NCBI GenBank assembly: GCA_037043015.1
Contig: CM073323.1
Span: 21,294,758-21,358,757 of the forward strand
Direction of reading: 5' to 3'
Source of the DNA: Bryum argenteum
Taxonomy: Eukaryota; Streptophyta; Bryopsida; Bryales; Bryaceae
Length of the DNA stretch: 64,000 bases
Of this stretch, positions 22,665 to 34,562 are shown piece by piece; positions within the stretch are counted from its first letter, which is position 1, and each line of letters opens with the position of its first letter. Both the position numbers and the translations under genes were made by a program. The notes beneath the pieces were generated by a model. The model was not told the DNA's origin and made no database searches. It worked only from the letters and a program-made list of their open reading frames with translations.

Positions 22665-24073
22665 TAAGACAACCCTGCTAAAAAGTTCCAACTCTAAACA
22701 TATATCATCCATACATTGGATGAACGTCACCTAACGACGAAAAAACTGGTGGTCGGCGAACAACGACCAAGTGGCGCCACATTATTGGCTGCCAGGTGTC
22801 ACAATGAAGACTGGCGTTCTCGACGTTCCCATCCATCGCCCCCTCAGGACTAGGACAATGATTCCAGCTCGAAGTTGTTCCCAATTGCGTTCCCATGTTC
22901 CCCACTCACCTTCGGAGCACCAAGTCTCCACTCTTCACCGCATGCACTGAAACCAGAATTCCACGAAGCCCAAATCGCTGCCGGAGCGTCTCATTCCAAG
23001 TTTGTCTGTTGCAAGAGATTTTCCAACAAGCCCAAAAATTGAAGCTCCAGGCGCGCTTTCTAGGGTTTCATCGAGCGAGAAAAAGAGTGGAGAATCAATC
23101 TTCTTGCTTCAAGACATACAGGTTTCAATTTCATCGTCAATCGCAAGGAAACCTCAAAGACAAGGCTCTACTGTAAAGGTACAAATCTCTGCAGCTCATG
23201 CATGTCTTTCGAAGCATAGTTTTCTTCAAGAAGATTTGACCATCGTAAATTTTTAAGCATAGTCGATGTTATCAGAATAGTTGAACATTTCGCCTTCGAT
23301 TAGTTCGTATTAATCACTATCCAGAGCAAGCCACAGCTGCAGCTTCTAATTCTAGTGTTAGATGACTTGAGACTGAAACAATTGTGCATCCATTGCAAGA
23401 TGTTTTTGAGAGACGATCAAGTCAATCAGGTGCAAAATGCCCTAGGTTTAGATTCTGAGAACCACTGAATTTTTCGAGCGCAATTATGTTCTTTATTGTT
23501 TTGAGCTTAGTTGATGTTATCAGAATCGTCAAATTTGTGAATATCATCCACTAAAGCACCAGAGCAAGCCATAGCTGGAGCTTCCTAATTCTAGTGTTAG
23601 ATGATATAAGAATGAAGCAAGTGTGCTAAAGTTGCAAGATAATTTTCGAAACAGAATCGAACTAGTCAGGTGTAAATGGAATCACTACACTGAGTTAAGA
23701 TTTGGAGCTCTATGAGATCAAGTTAGATGTTAGCATCAGGTACCAATCTACGCGAACATGAGCTTGTAAGGTCCGAATTATATTGAAACTGACACAAATA
23801 TGTCATCATTGTTCTAAAGAAGATCAAGATGATGAGGATAGAATCAGTTCAATCAGCTGCTTCTACCGGGACCCTTCACCTTTTAAGAATTTCGAGTCTA
23901 GTCTAGTTTGTGATCATTAGATACTAATGCACTGGTGCAAGTCATAGCTGATTCATAATAAAACTGACTCAAATGTGCTATAGAAGAAATATTTGTACAT
24001 CAGTTTTAATGGATTGGGTACCTTTGTTCCAACTTATGACAACTTGGGTGTGGGTTTCAGATTGGCAATTGGA
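22665..24073 (+). other. Probable promoter and 5' leader of the YIPF5 gene
   Basis: No coding exon is evident here. The stretch 22850-23200 is GC-richer and contains TAGGGTTT at 23061-23068, so I read it as promoter and untranslated first exon. Two diverged copies of a block sharing AGCAAGCCA, then CTAATTCTAGTGTTAGATGA, lie at about 23320-23410 and 23555-23640, an internal duplication in the presumed leader intron. Confidence 0.4.
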
Positions 24074-26534
24074 ATGTCGAACGATGTGGCATTGTCATTC
24101 GATAATGGCATCGGTGGTGGAGCATCGCAGCCCTATTTAAGGAAACCGGTACCGAATTTCCAACAACAACCAGGGCGCCCGGGATTTGCAGCGCAGAATG
24201 GACCTGGGCCTGGGCTCCAGTTCATGAACTTTGATTTAGCATCAGGGTCGACATCTAGTGCACCTCTGAATCATGGTAATGCTTATGGTGGTAGCAGCGG
24301 CAGTGGCTATGTTTCCTTCGAAGACGAACCTCCTCTCTTGGAAGGTACCAAAACTCTCCCTTCATCAATCAGTCCACTTGAATTTCTATTGTCACCGTTC
24401 AAAGAGATGCAACGGGGGGTAGGTATAACAGATTTCAGTTTCATATTCTTCATACTTTTGTGGGGCTAGCTGAACAAACTTCAAATCTGGAATAGCAAAT
24501 GAATACAGCATCTTTCCGTCGCTCCCAGCAATTTTAACCAGAGAGCTCCCCTCATGAATGAACGTCTTTTCTCATTACTCAAAAAACTCCAGCAAAGTTT
24601 TATTGCATTCAGAGATGAGTGACAATCATCAACACAGGGGATAATATAGCAAGTATCATGCACATCAAACTTCTGTGGAACCAGTCAAAAATCCTAAAAA
24701 TGAAAATGTCATTTCCATATAGAAATTTAGTGACCATCGGTAACACGTTATAGTTGCAAGGGATAGTATAACAGATCTAGTATTCTCTTCTTTCTTATCG
24801 TTAAAACAAGCAGAAGTTCAAATTACTGTCTGAGAAACTTCAAAATAGAAATTGCCATTTCAGAGACTAGTGACAACTATACAAATGCGGGGTTTAGTAT
24901 AAAAGAGTCACATGAAAAAGCAAACATTACTTAGATCATTGTTTCAGATTCTTCATGCGTTTGTGCATCAATCTTTGAAATTAGAATAAGTGTAAGAGGT
25001 TCAAAATAGAAATTGCCATTTCAGAGACTAGTGACAACTTTACAGATTCTTCATGCGTTTGTGCAACAATCTTTGAAATTAGAATAAGTGTAAGAGGGAT
25101 GCATGGATGATTGATACGAGGGGTGTGTGCAGAGCTGGGAATCAACATTTCCCAAATAACGAGGAAGATGCTCAACATACTGAACCCACTGAGGCTGGAT
25201 CCGGGGTTACACGACGATCCAGACCTGTCGGGCCCATTCTTGTTCTGCATCCTGTTTGGATTGGCGCAGCTGCTGTCGGGGAAGGTGCACTTCGGCGTGA
25301 TTTTGGGGTGGACGTCGGTGGCGTCCGTGTTTCTGTATCTGGTCTCCAACTTGCTCGCGGGGCGGAGCGGCAACCTGGACTTGTATCGATGTGTTAGCAT
25401 CCTGGGATACTCCCTTGTGCCCCTTGTGCTCTTCTCGTTTGTCGCCATCTTCCTCCCCAACAGGTACCCCACTCTCGACTACTCTCTACTCTTTATTGTG
25501 CAGCTTGAGTGACTGAAACTTGTTCTCTTTTTAGGGCAAATTTTGTATCTTACGAGCTTGTCAACATTTGACTAAAACTTAAACCTTAAAAGTCCCATGG
25601 GGTCTGAAACGAGCAGCCCAAAATTGGATCACACAACATCTTTTTGGACTTGGGTATTGTGAATAGTGCACTTTTTATACTTGGGCATCATGAATGAACC
25701 AATCAATGATGAGCTTGCAACCTTCTACAAGGTTATGTACAACCCCAACCTACCTACCACAATCCTTTCAAAGCACAAAACTATCTATACAGATTGACAG
25801 TGTAATTTATATTGTAGAATTTCACTTTTTAAATGCATCAGTTTGACATCAAAATGTAAGTGAAAAGTTGAGTACAATGAGAGCTATAGAGAAGGTTTTG
25901 TTGGAATCAAGCCCCTCGGGCTTACTTGGACGTTTAAGTTGTTACCCTTTATGACCTTTCTTTTTAACAACTTTATTTACTGTGAGGAGATTCTTTCATG
26001 AGTAGTCATCAACAAAGTTTATTAGATGAAGGTGCATGTTCTTGGATTTGTGACCTTTCTTTTTTTTAATGATCAGACATCATCGGATGGAAGTTGATTA
26101 ATTGATTCCAAGTATAAGAGATTGTTGAAAACTGATTGTTTGTGAAACAAGAACAAATGAAGATCACCAAGCCTACACTTTGAAGGAGATATAGAACTAT
26201 ACATCTATTTGTTGAAGTAACCTTTTGCATTGGTTTGGCTTACATAAAATAGTTTTAGGTTAGAAGTGAGGAAGAATTTAAAGCATTCGTCCTTTTAACA
26301 CCCAACAATTTGGCTATTATTGTATTGTTTATTTAGAGCATTATTTTACCTCGGGTGTCTTATTGCAGGCACATGGCGCGATACGTAATTGGAGCAATTT
26401 CGGTATTATGGTGTACAAGGGTGTGTACAAATCTTATAACTTTCCTTTCTCCACAAGCACAAGATTCTCGTCGATTGATCGCCTACCCATGTGCCCTGGT
26501 CTACCTTACGTTTTCTCTTCTTATCATATTTTGA
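24074..26534 (+). CDS. YIPF5/Yip1-family Golgi membrane protein
   Basis: Yip1-domain proteins are multispanning ER-Golgi membrane proteins that bind Rab GTPases and Yif1 and act in vesicle traffic. Three exons: 24074-24344, 25133-25463, 26369-26534; 768 nt, 255 aa, phases 1 and 2 agree. The N-terminus is Gly/Pro/Gln/Ser-rich and cytosolic. The family signature EDEPPLLEELGIN spans the first junction, followed by LNPLRLDPGLHDDPDLSGP, and then several membrane segments: FLFCILFGLAQLLSG, FGVILGWTSVASVFLYLVSNLL, ILGYSLVPLVLFSFVAIFL, a segment ending AISVLWCTRVC, and the C-terminal IAYPCALVYLTFSLLIIF. Length and ending match YIPF5/Yip1A homologues. MSNDVALSF was chosen as start; an in-frame ATG 81 bp upstream is possible but less family-like. 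Intron 1 carries an internal tandem duplication at about 24945-25105. Confidence 0.88.
24945..25105. repeat. Two-copy tandem repeat in YIPF5 intron 1
   Basis: A unit of about 97 bp (AGATTCTTCATGCGTTTGTG, then CAATCTTTGAAATTAGAATA, then GTGTAAGAGG) appears twice in a row with very few differences. The linked phrase AATAGAAATTGCCATTTCAG also occurs once more about 170 bp upstream, at about 24845. The repeat lies just before the exon 2 acceptor. Confidence 0.75.
25579..25943. mobile_element. piggyBac-like MITE, family A copy 2, in YIPF5 intron 2
   Basis: The copy starts TTAAACCTTAAAAGTCCC and ends near GGACGTTTAAG, with the full family A interior (GGGTCTGAAACGAGCAGCCC, CTTTTTGGACTTGGGTA, CCCCAACCTACCTACCACAA). 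Its termini are more diverged than copy 1. It sits inside the second intron of the YIPF5 gene without disturbing the exons. Confidence 0.7.
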
Positions 26535-27028
26535 GGTGCTAGCATTTAGAGTGTACCATATGCTTAGCTCATGTACACAATTGTTCATAGGCTTTTCTAA
26601 AAGAGGGTTACATAGCATACTCGTGACTAGTTTTGCATATACTCACAAAATGTTACTTAGTTTATGCCACATACTTCCGTTGACACATTGTGGCATATAG
26701 CTCAAGAGCTGTGTACAAGGTTGTAAAGTTACCTTCAAAGAAACAAACTCTACTCTTTTAGATTGATGCATATTTCACATTGTATGAATAGATGTCGGAC
26801 TTGTTATACTAACAAGGTATTATCAATATCAATTCAATGAGTAAGCAAAAATATATACTATATGACAAAGGAGTTGAATGAGTCTTCTCATCTTTCAGAT
26901 TTATGGAAGACAGATAATAATGATATATTCAAAGAGTAGTAATTACAAGACTAGAAATTTGAAAGTACCGCCATTCACTATAAACAGGTAACATCTTGTC
27001 TTGAAAAAAGAAAGCAACCGAATTTCCT
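26535..27028. other. Convergent 3' intergenic spacer
   Basis: About 490 bp between the stop codons of the convergent YIPF5 and phytanoyl-CoA dioxygenase genes. It presumably holds both 3' untranslated regions; nothing else is recognisable. Confidence 0.5.
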
Positions 27029-28989
27029 TCAAGCCGCAGCTTTCTTCTCAAACAGAGGCTCCGGAGGAAAATCAGGACGACGTTGCAACCTGCACAAATC
27101 AAAATGATGAACAAAACGCTCCCCAGAATAGAGCAAAGCACACACAACAGACACTGGTTTTTGACATACCAGTTGGTCTCCGGATATGAGGTACCCTCTG
27201 TTTCAATGCAATGGATACTGTACGCAGGCCGTGACTTGGGTGATGTATTCTCGTAGCTGCAGCCACAAACCAGAAATCCATAAAGACGAACAACTCCATG
27301 GCTAACAAGAATGAAGTATGAACCCAAACTATATTTAGAGGCACTATAGTGTAAACATCTGGTAGAAGAAGCAGCCTGTTCTTAACCATCATGTTAAATC
27401 ATCCAAGACATTCATGAGAGTGAACCTTTGGTGGATGAGGTCGCCGTGAAGAAGGATGAGTGAGCCGGCCTTCATTTCCACCGGAACAAACGTCGACATA
27501 TCGTATGCTGGTGATTCTCTATCATACCGCACTGAGCTTCCCTGCTTCAGAAACTTCCTCTTCAAACCGTCTGCCATACAAGTAGAACACAGTTTGAGTA
27601 AATTTAGTAGTGGCAGCCCGGGAAATGAGTAACAGAATTGAGTTATGACAGCTTCAGATTGGAGCTGGCAAACAAGAGTAGATTCATTCAGTGATAGCAA
27701 GATGGAGAGAGAAGTGCCTTTGTGCGATTTGGGAAGCACCCATAAGCATCCATTCTCTTTCGTGGCATCTTCAAGTGCCCACCAGAAACCTAACAGAGAC
27801 AGTGGCTCCGTGTACATGAAGGTGTTGTCTTGATGAGGTATCACTTCCCCGCCGATGCCCGGTTGCTGCAAAGCAAGCAATCAAGCCAGAATTGAATTTC
27901 ACTCCAAAGCAAACTAGCAATCACCTCTGTATTATGATTCATGTGAGATTGAACGTACCTTAAAGATGTACATAGATTGGATGGGTGCAGGTCTCTTGTA
28001 GCCGAGCGACTTCGCTATAGCAGCTACTTTCTCCGACCTCGAAAACTTACGAAACACGGGGTCTAGATCATGCATCGCTGAAGCAATCGACACAAACACA
28101 AACAATTTCTTAGGGTAGAATCTCTTTTAAGCAGGCTCCCCGATGGGCGTGTAGTCCAGATTCTTGCCGAAGATAAAAATTTCCTGTAGTCTAAATTCTT
28201 GGCTACTTCATGAGGGTGCATCAAGTAGAGTGCCTGGTCTTGAATAAGGCTATACTGGTGACTTCTTGAGTTTCTTCTTGCTAACCGCTAAAAGATAAAA
28301 AGCCACACATTCCTCAGAAAGATCAAGCCACGGACATTCTGAATGCCTTTGTATGCCTGGAAATAGATGGATCAACCCGAATTTGAAAACAAAAGATACA
28401 ATCGATACAAGTGGTGCAGGAGGTGATCTTACCATGACCTACTTTGTTGATGGACAACTCCTTCGGCTGCTTCAAATTCCTCTTCTCATCGAAAGCTTTC
28501 TCTGCACAAACAAGAAAAAGGACATTCAACCCTAATAATCCTTCCCACATCCTGCTTCTCGAATTGAAAGGAAACCAGTTTCATACCTTCGAAGAAAAAG
28601 GAAATGTTGTTTGCACTCTCATAAAAGTAATCGTCAGTGGTATTTTTCTGCACGCACAAGAGAGAGAGAGAGAGAGAAAAAATCAATATCATCATCACCG
28701 ACAAGGAATTTACGAAACAAAACTAGTGATGACCTACCTGATTGGTGGTGGAGAAGATGGAGATCGTTTTGGGATCAAAGTCTCGTAGAAGCTCATCCAT
28801 CCGCTTCTTCAATGTGGCACATTCTTCCGCGTTAGCATAGTCAGGAATGACCAGATACCCTGCAAGACCAGGATCTTTAGAAGAGAGCAAGGAATTGGCA
28901 ACCCTAGAATTTAAAAAAAAGAAGAGATGGGTACCTTCGGAGTTGTAAAAGTCTAATTGCTCCTGCGTTAGCCCCTGCCCCACGCCCAT
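27029..28989 (-). CDS. PHYH: Phytanoyl-CoA 2-hydroxylase-like dioxygenase
   Basis: Fe(II)/2-oxoglutarate dioxygenase of the PhyH family; in animals and Arabidopsis it 2-hydroxylates phytanoyl-CoA for alpha-oxidation in peroxisomes, here linked to phytol breakdown. Nine exons: 28989-28935, 28859-28738, 28647-28587, 28501-28433, 28077-27959, 27865-27718, 27570-27426, 27256-27170, 27089-27029; 867 nt, 288 aa. Landmarks: [77 protein letters not shown] (iron ligands H153, D155), [32 protein letters not shown] (distal His about 238), [10 protein letters not shown] (2-oxoglutarate-binding Arg about 249). The intron after exon 6 needs a GC donor (AAAG|GCACTT) to keep family spacing. No obvious C-terminal peroxisomal tripeptide is visible; the protein ends EKKAAA. 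The first ATG in frame was taken as start. Confidence 0.9.
28657..28676. repeat. GA microsatellite in PHYH intron 2
   Basis: A run of about eight GA units next to the acceptor of the third exon, on the plus strand; on the gene strand this is a CT-rich polypyrimidine tract. Confidence 0.8.
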
Positions 28990-29199
28990 GGCTATAGAAA
29001 TTTGCTGCAAGTCTTGATAGTGCAACCCTGTTCTAGAGGATTGCAAACAAGAGCTGTTGCGAGAAGGAAGGATTCAAGAGGAAGACGAAGTGCGGATTGC
29101 GTAGGTGGAGGTGACTCGGTGCCCAGAAAAGCTCGGTGACGGTGGGACTCGTGACGATATGAGAGATGCTCTCTTCCCTTTGTGTGAGAGAGGCCCCAA

Positions 29200-29251
<52 letters not shown>

Positions 29252-30363
29252 CCTAAAGTCGACTGAAGACAGAATCTGTCCATTTCGGCTTTGGTCAGCC
29301 TCTATCTTTCTAAATTTAGCTTGTATGAAACCGAGATCTTTCGTAGGTTGTAGAGTTTATCAATAGCCTTCCGAAAAGTCCTTCTGTGTCTCAATATTCC
29401 TCATATTTTAAAAGATATTCACAATCATAGTTTGAAAACATCATTTGAAAATTGCCCAAATTGCCGTATATGCTCACTGAATTTTAGCATACCTCCATGT
29501 GAATTATCAAGCACTTTTTTGGGTTTTATTGGTCGCATGAGGGTTAAATTTACACATGCATGCTCTTAACTTACCTAGGAACAAGAATGTTAAGAGCCTC
29601 GAACCAAATTTTCTACCGGAAGTGGTTTTCTTTTGCCCTCATAAAACTAGTTACCCTTTTTACATCATGGAAATAAAGCTTTTTTTCCAACTTTGAACAT
29701 CATGATCTCGCAATTTGTAAGGAATTTGAATCTAGGCTTCATTATACACATACATACAAGTTGGGTATTAGATCATACAGTTACAAACCTAAAATACGTC
29801 AAAAGTTGGTAGTTTTTGGCAGTCTTGTAGAAGTACGCTATTTTTAGGCCAGGTAGGTCAAAAGTAGGTGAGTCTTGCGTACTTCTACCCGATTGATTTA
29901 TGTGGAGACTAGTCTTGTCCTTTCAGACCACATTCCTATTCATTTGTTAAACACAATTTAGATGAGAGTTACATTTGATACATTGAAGATGTGTTAAATA
30001 TACATCTCATCTAAATTTTGTCTAACGAATGAATTGAAATTTTGTCTCATAGGACAACCCTTGGTGGAGACATCCTACGAAAATATGTTTATGGGGGAGC
30101 ATTTAGAAATATGTGGAGAAAGCTCATCTATAATTGTGTCTTGGAGTTGGCTTCAAGTTCTTTTTGTCATCTATTTAGTTTTGAAGGCATTCATAATTTT
30201 CACAATGAATACAATTGTATGGCTGCGGCGAGCAATCGACTCATTTGAATTGTACAAGACTCAATTGAATTTGTTCACCTTGAGTTCCTTCTTAGCAAGA
30301 TAATTCTATACTTGTGTGCATTCTTCATTATTACCGGGTCCTATGTATAGTTGCATCGTTACT
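28990..30363. other. PHYH promoter, long T tract and gene-free stretch
   Basis: Up to about 29200 is presumed PHYH promoter. A homopolymer of about 46 T residues runs from about 29202 to 29247 and is followed at once by TTAACCCCTAAAGTCGAC, which looks like one end of a TTAA-flanked element; I could not find its partner. The rest, 29300-30360, is AT-rich without coding content; ATGAGATGTATATTTAACAC-like text around 29940-30030 forms a weak inverted repeat (CATTCCTATTCATT, ATTTAGATGAGA). Confidence 0.5.
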
Positions 30364-30728
30364 AGGCACCACAAGCCTTGGCTTGGTGGTTAGGGCTTAG
30401 GCCCCCAATGAGGAGGTCGTGGGTTCTATTCCCCATGCTGGCGTGGTGCTCACCACTACAATCCACCCAACTATTGTGGGAGGTCCTTGGACCCTGTTGT
30501 ATGGGTACCTCAAAGCCCTTTGGGGGGATACTATGTCAAGTATCTTCAAGGCACTAGTAACTAGGGTAGAAACTAGCGTAGTTATAGTGTCCACCCTCAA
30601 GAGGGGGAAGTAGTGATTGTTCTCATTTCCCCTTGTCCGGTGGCTATCGGGATATTAGCATTACGAACGGACACTTTATTCAAGCCGGCCCCTTAGAAAG
30701 GACCGGAGTTTCTATCTATCTATCTATC
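30364..30728 (+). mobile_element. tRNA-derived SINE, full-length copy 1
   Basis: About 365 bp with a tRNA-like head: A-box-like TGGCTTGGTGGTTAGGGC and B-box-like GGTTCTATTCCCC, about 45 nt apart, as in an internal pol III promoter. The body follows, ending CGGAGTTTC and a (TCTA)n tail. A 12-bp target duplication TGCATCGTTACT flanks it exactly (30352-30363 and 30729-30740). Two further copies, both on the minus strand, lie at 40441 and 49192. It encodes no protein and would depend on a LINE. The head and the duplication are seen directly; the SINE assignment is inference from them. Confidence 0.85.
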
Positions 30729-30740
30729 TGCATCGTTACT

Positions 30741-31921
30741 CAAATGACGGACTCGATACGTGACTATCTCCTTACTACATGCTATTAGATACTTCACGAG
30801 GGTGATTTATTGTGGAGGCGACTTGTTGACATTTTATTTGGGAGTGCATAGATTATGACATTTTATTTGGGAGTGCATAGATTATGACGAGGTAGATTAC
30901 AAAGTTGATAGCAATTGAGACGCAATTGATATTGGCCCCATTACTAAGCACAAGGGGATCGACATCAATGGATGGTTGGGAATGACCTTAGTTGCAAAAT
31001 ATGGTGACTAGTCTATCCTTGCGGATGTCATTATTGTGTAGACAACTAGAGTATTTTTGAACTACAAATGTTGGCAATGTGGCCCTTGTAGTAATCAACA
31101 AGGATGCCATGGCCGAAACAACATTCAAGTGTTTCATTGTAGCACAAGTAGAGAGGTGAGCCTGTATGACAACACTAGGAAAAAATTGGCCCTTAATGAG
31201 GCAATTAATGACCGCGGAGGATCCTTGGCAAGAGTAGGTATTGCTATATGATACTAAACTCGAGCAATGCGAATAGAAAACAAGGAAAAATCATTGTTAT
31301 CGGACATGAATCGATTACAAATTTTTAGCTCTTAGAGATACCAAAAAATTGAAGCACTCTTTCTAAAATTACAACCCTCCAATTCTTTTTACTTATATTT
31401 CAACCATACATAATATGCAATATGACATTATTATCTAAAAATCACAAGCAAAATAACTCAAACAATCTCAACCTCACAAGCCTAACTTACACCACACATT
31501 CAAAAACAATCCTTCCCTTCTCTCAAACAAAAATTCATACAAGAAAACAAAAATACCAAGATGTATGCATCTCCACATATATTTTAGCCTGTCAAAAATA
31601 ACTCAAGTCCCCATCACATGAAACCAACAATCAAAGACAACCACCATACTGAAGACTCATTACAACATCATAATAAAATGAGAGTTCACCGCTGTTCAAT
31701 CTGCTTGATAAAAGTCCAAGCGTAATACAGTAATTACGAAGACAGATCAAACATAGTAGATTAGACTGATAGGTCCATTGAGACTTACTGTAAGTGCCGC
31801 TCAAAATCTGATTAGTTGATAATCATAATAATAATAGTATTGCTAAAAGCAAGTGAAAGATTGATAGATAGACTGGACGTATGGATGAGCTACGTCTCTG
31901 TTGATTGATAGATTGATTGAT
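30741..31921. other. Gene-free spacer between SINE and AOC
   Basis: No recognisable gene. A small tandem duplication GACATTTTATTTGGGAGTGC occurs twice at about 30828-30880. The stretch 31680-31920 is presumed 3' untranslated and downstream sequence of the allene oxide cyclase gene, with GATTGATAGATTGATTGAT simple repeats near 31900. Confidence 0.5.
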
Positions 31922-33837
31922 CTAGTCGGTGAAGTTGGTCATGGCGTGGCCGGGCTTGCACTGGAGCGCATCGGGGTGGGACTCGACGCCGAAGTGGGGA
32001 GGGACGAGAGGCTCAAGCAGGAACTTGGGAAGCTCCGGGATGCCGCTGATGGTGAAGGTGTACATGAACTTGAAGGGCGTGATGGGGTGCAGACGCACCA
32101 CTCCTTTCGCCTCCGCGAAGAATCCGGTTCCTCCGGTGATGCCCATCAACGTGTCTTGGAAGTTGATGAAGGGACCCTGCATCGCATTAATCATTCACCA
32201 TCAGTATGTTACCATCAATCGGGAAGAAGAATTTCAAGCCTGTTTTTTGAGGCTGGAACATTCATTATGATGTGCAAACCCACAGCAAGATTCATATCCA
32301 AAGATGGGCGGGAGCAAGTTCAGTTGGTTCATGTAAAGAAGTTGCGGTTGCGAAAGAAACAATTCGATCCACAGTATTGATGAAGGGCTAATAAGCAAAT
32401 GCTAATATAATATGACAGTATTGTTCGGTGATGAAGGACTAATGGCTATACTTGATGTTTATGCTAACAGTACTGTGTGATGAAAGATAGTATTGGTTTG
32501 TTATTGGACAGGTGGCTAAGAGACTATGTTGTGGTTGGTATTAGTTTGTGAGGGAGGGGCTTACCATGCCGCAGATGTGGCCCATGTCGCCGAAATACCA
32601 GCTCATGATGGTCTCGTAGTGATCAGGGGTGAAGAACGGCAACTGGTGAAGCTCCGGGGCTCCGCGTCCCGGATAGTTCTTCATGTGTAAGCAGATTCCG
32701 GTTGTGATTCCCAGTCTCTTCGTCAACGTGGGGTCGTAGATCTGCACGAAATCTCGGTTCATGAATATGATTCGATCATTCTCAAATGAAAAAGTCGTGT
32801 ATTGAGAGCACAATATGTTGATTCTAAGAGCTGGTGATTACTCATCCATGTTAATTATTTGTATATCAGAAGAGGAGAAGGAATGGCTTCGTACGTACCT
32901 TGTTGGTGAACGGCACCTGATCACCAAGAGCCTTGATGTGAGCGCCAGTTTCGGGGTCGATTTTGTTGACGGACTGTCGGCTGAGCTCCAGAAACGCCGG
33001 ACTGTCACGGTCAAACTCGTTCAACTCGTACACCGTGAACGTCTGCTTCGTGGCTGTACATATCCATACAAACAATGCTCAATCGTGTCCACTTCCCGCT
33101 TGCACATCATGTTCTCACTAACAACTCACTACTCACTAGTACCACCTTCGATCGTCATCTCGCACCTCAAGTTGGATTCTCACTCTGGATGAAATACACA
33201 CTCCCGGAAACTCATGACAAGTTGGCTCCCACTCCGAAAGGGTTCGACTCCCCGCTCTATGGACGAAATAAACATAACTCATGACAAGATGGATTCACAG
33301 TCTATGGATTCGCACTGTACGAACGAAATACACAAATCTGAAACTCATGACAAGTTGGGATCACACTCTACGGACGCAACACAAATAACTGAAGCCTCCA
33401 TGGACAAAACAGACATATCTAGAACTGATTCGGATCATGAAACGTATAGGAAAGAAGCAATAATAAAATCAGGAAGTGAGCGTAGTACCGAGCTTAGGGA
33501 CGTCGTCCCAAGCGAAGAGCCGATCGGCGAGGTCGCTCATCTTGTGAAGCTCAGTGTCATTGGGAGCACCCATAGCAGCCAGTTTCTCGATCAAAATCTC
33601 AGAGGGGTTGAGCGCGCCATTCGTGGAGGCTTGCTCCACGCGTGGCGCTTCAAGCACAGACCGGGTAACCGACCGCTTCTGCACACCATTCAACTTGAAC
33701 TGACCATTCCGTTTCAACGGGAACCCAACAGCACGAGCCATGCCACTGGAAGCTGCTGCTCCTGCAAGCTTCGAAGCCCCAGTCGGCATCGCCATGCTCG
33801 ACATGATCTGAGAACGAGCCATCAACTCCGTCGCCAT
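31922..33837 (-). CDS. AOC: Allene oxide cyclase
   Basis: Plastid enzyme that cyclises 12,13-epoxy-octadecatrienoic acid to cis-(+)-OPDA, the jasmonate/OPDA branch point. Four exons: 33837-33489, 33053-32899, 32741-32565, 32176-31922; 936 nt, 311 aa. Family landmarks: FTVYELNEFDRDSPAFLEL, LGDQVPFTNK, RLGITTGIC, WYFGDMGH, GPFINFQDTLMGITGGTGFF, FMYTFTISGIPELP. The Glu/Asn of ELNE, Asn of PFTNK and Cys of TGIC occupy positions known to be important in Arabidopsis AOC2. About 110 N-terminal residues, Ser/Ala/Arg-rich (MARSQIMSSMAMPTGASKL), look like a plastid transit peptide. Compared with seed-plant AOC there are two insertions of about ten residues (around IDPETGAHIK, and GRGAPELHQLPFFTPD). A TATA box 106-114 bp upstream supports ATG 33837 rather than the upstream in-frame ATG at 34053. 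Confidence 0.9.
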
Positions 33838-33941
33838 AGCTTCGATACTGATCGAACAACTGATCGATTGATTGATAGTCGACAAATAGCTGCTAATGTT
33901 ACTGATGAAGGATTTGTTGGAGGTTGTGTGCAGGATGGAGG

Positions 33942-33951
33942 CTCTATATAC
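33942..33951 (-). promoter_or_regulatory. TATA box of the AOC gene
   Basis: On the minus strand TGTATATAGAGCC lies about 105-115 bp upstream of the chosen AOC start codon. The spacing predicts a leader of roughly 75-80 nt and places the alternative upstream ATG at 34053 before the transcription start. Plant TATA consensus is TATA(T/A)A(T/A). Confidence 0.6.
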
Positions 33952-34562
33952 ACGATGCCATGATCGATCGATCGATGAGCTAATGAGCTGATGAGCTAGC
34001 ACACGAGCTTTGACTGGAATATGCCCGGAAAAGCGCCGCTGCAACAGAACCATCGCCAATTCTATATGATTGATGCCACCTGAGATTCCTCATTTTTTTA
34101 GGGCTATTTTGCTTTTTGGGTTTGGTTTTGTTGCAATTCCCTCGTTCTGCATGCTGAATCTTCAGTCCACTGAAGCAGCCTTTCCACGACTGCTTATGTT
34201 AGTATTGGGTTTTCAAATAATAAATACTTAGTCTTTGCGTGGTGAATTTCAGTCTTCTAGTTTGGTTAGCTATGTTAGCTATGTCATGTTGTTCACCTTG
34301 GACTTTGGTGAACTAGTTACAGGTACCTAACTTGGTGGTGTACCTAATTCATTGTAGATGAGATTTTTCGAATATGAATGGTCCCCACAAACGTGACTTT
34401 CAAAGTGGTTGTAATCAAATTGACTTGTGATAACAATTGCATTCACGTGTATTGAAATTCTCTTGTAGTTTTAATTGAAAGATGTAAGGATTCCACAGTT
34501 CTAATTGTAGGAATTGAGTAGAAGTCATTATTTTAGGTGTCTCTACCTTGCTCAACATTAGA

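Noticed and set aside
31901-32380. 159-codon plus-strand open frame
   Set aside because: Antisense to the last AOC exon.
33214-33963. 249-codon plus-strand open frame over AOC exon 1 and promoter
   Set aside because: Antisense shadow of AOC exon 1 extended into intron 1; low-complexity and without recognisable domain.
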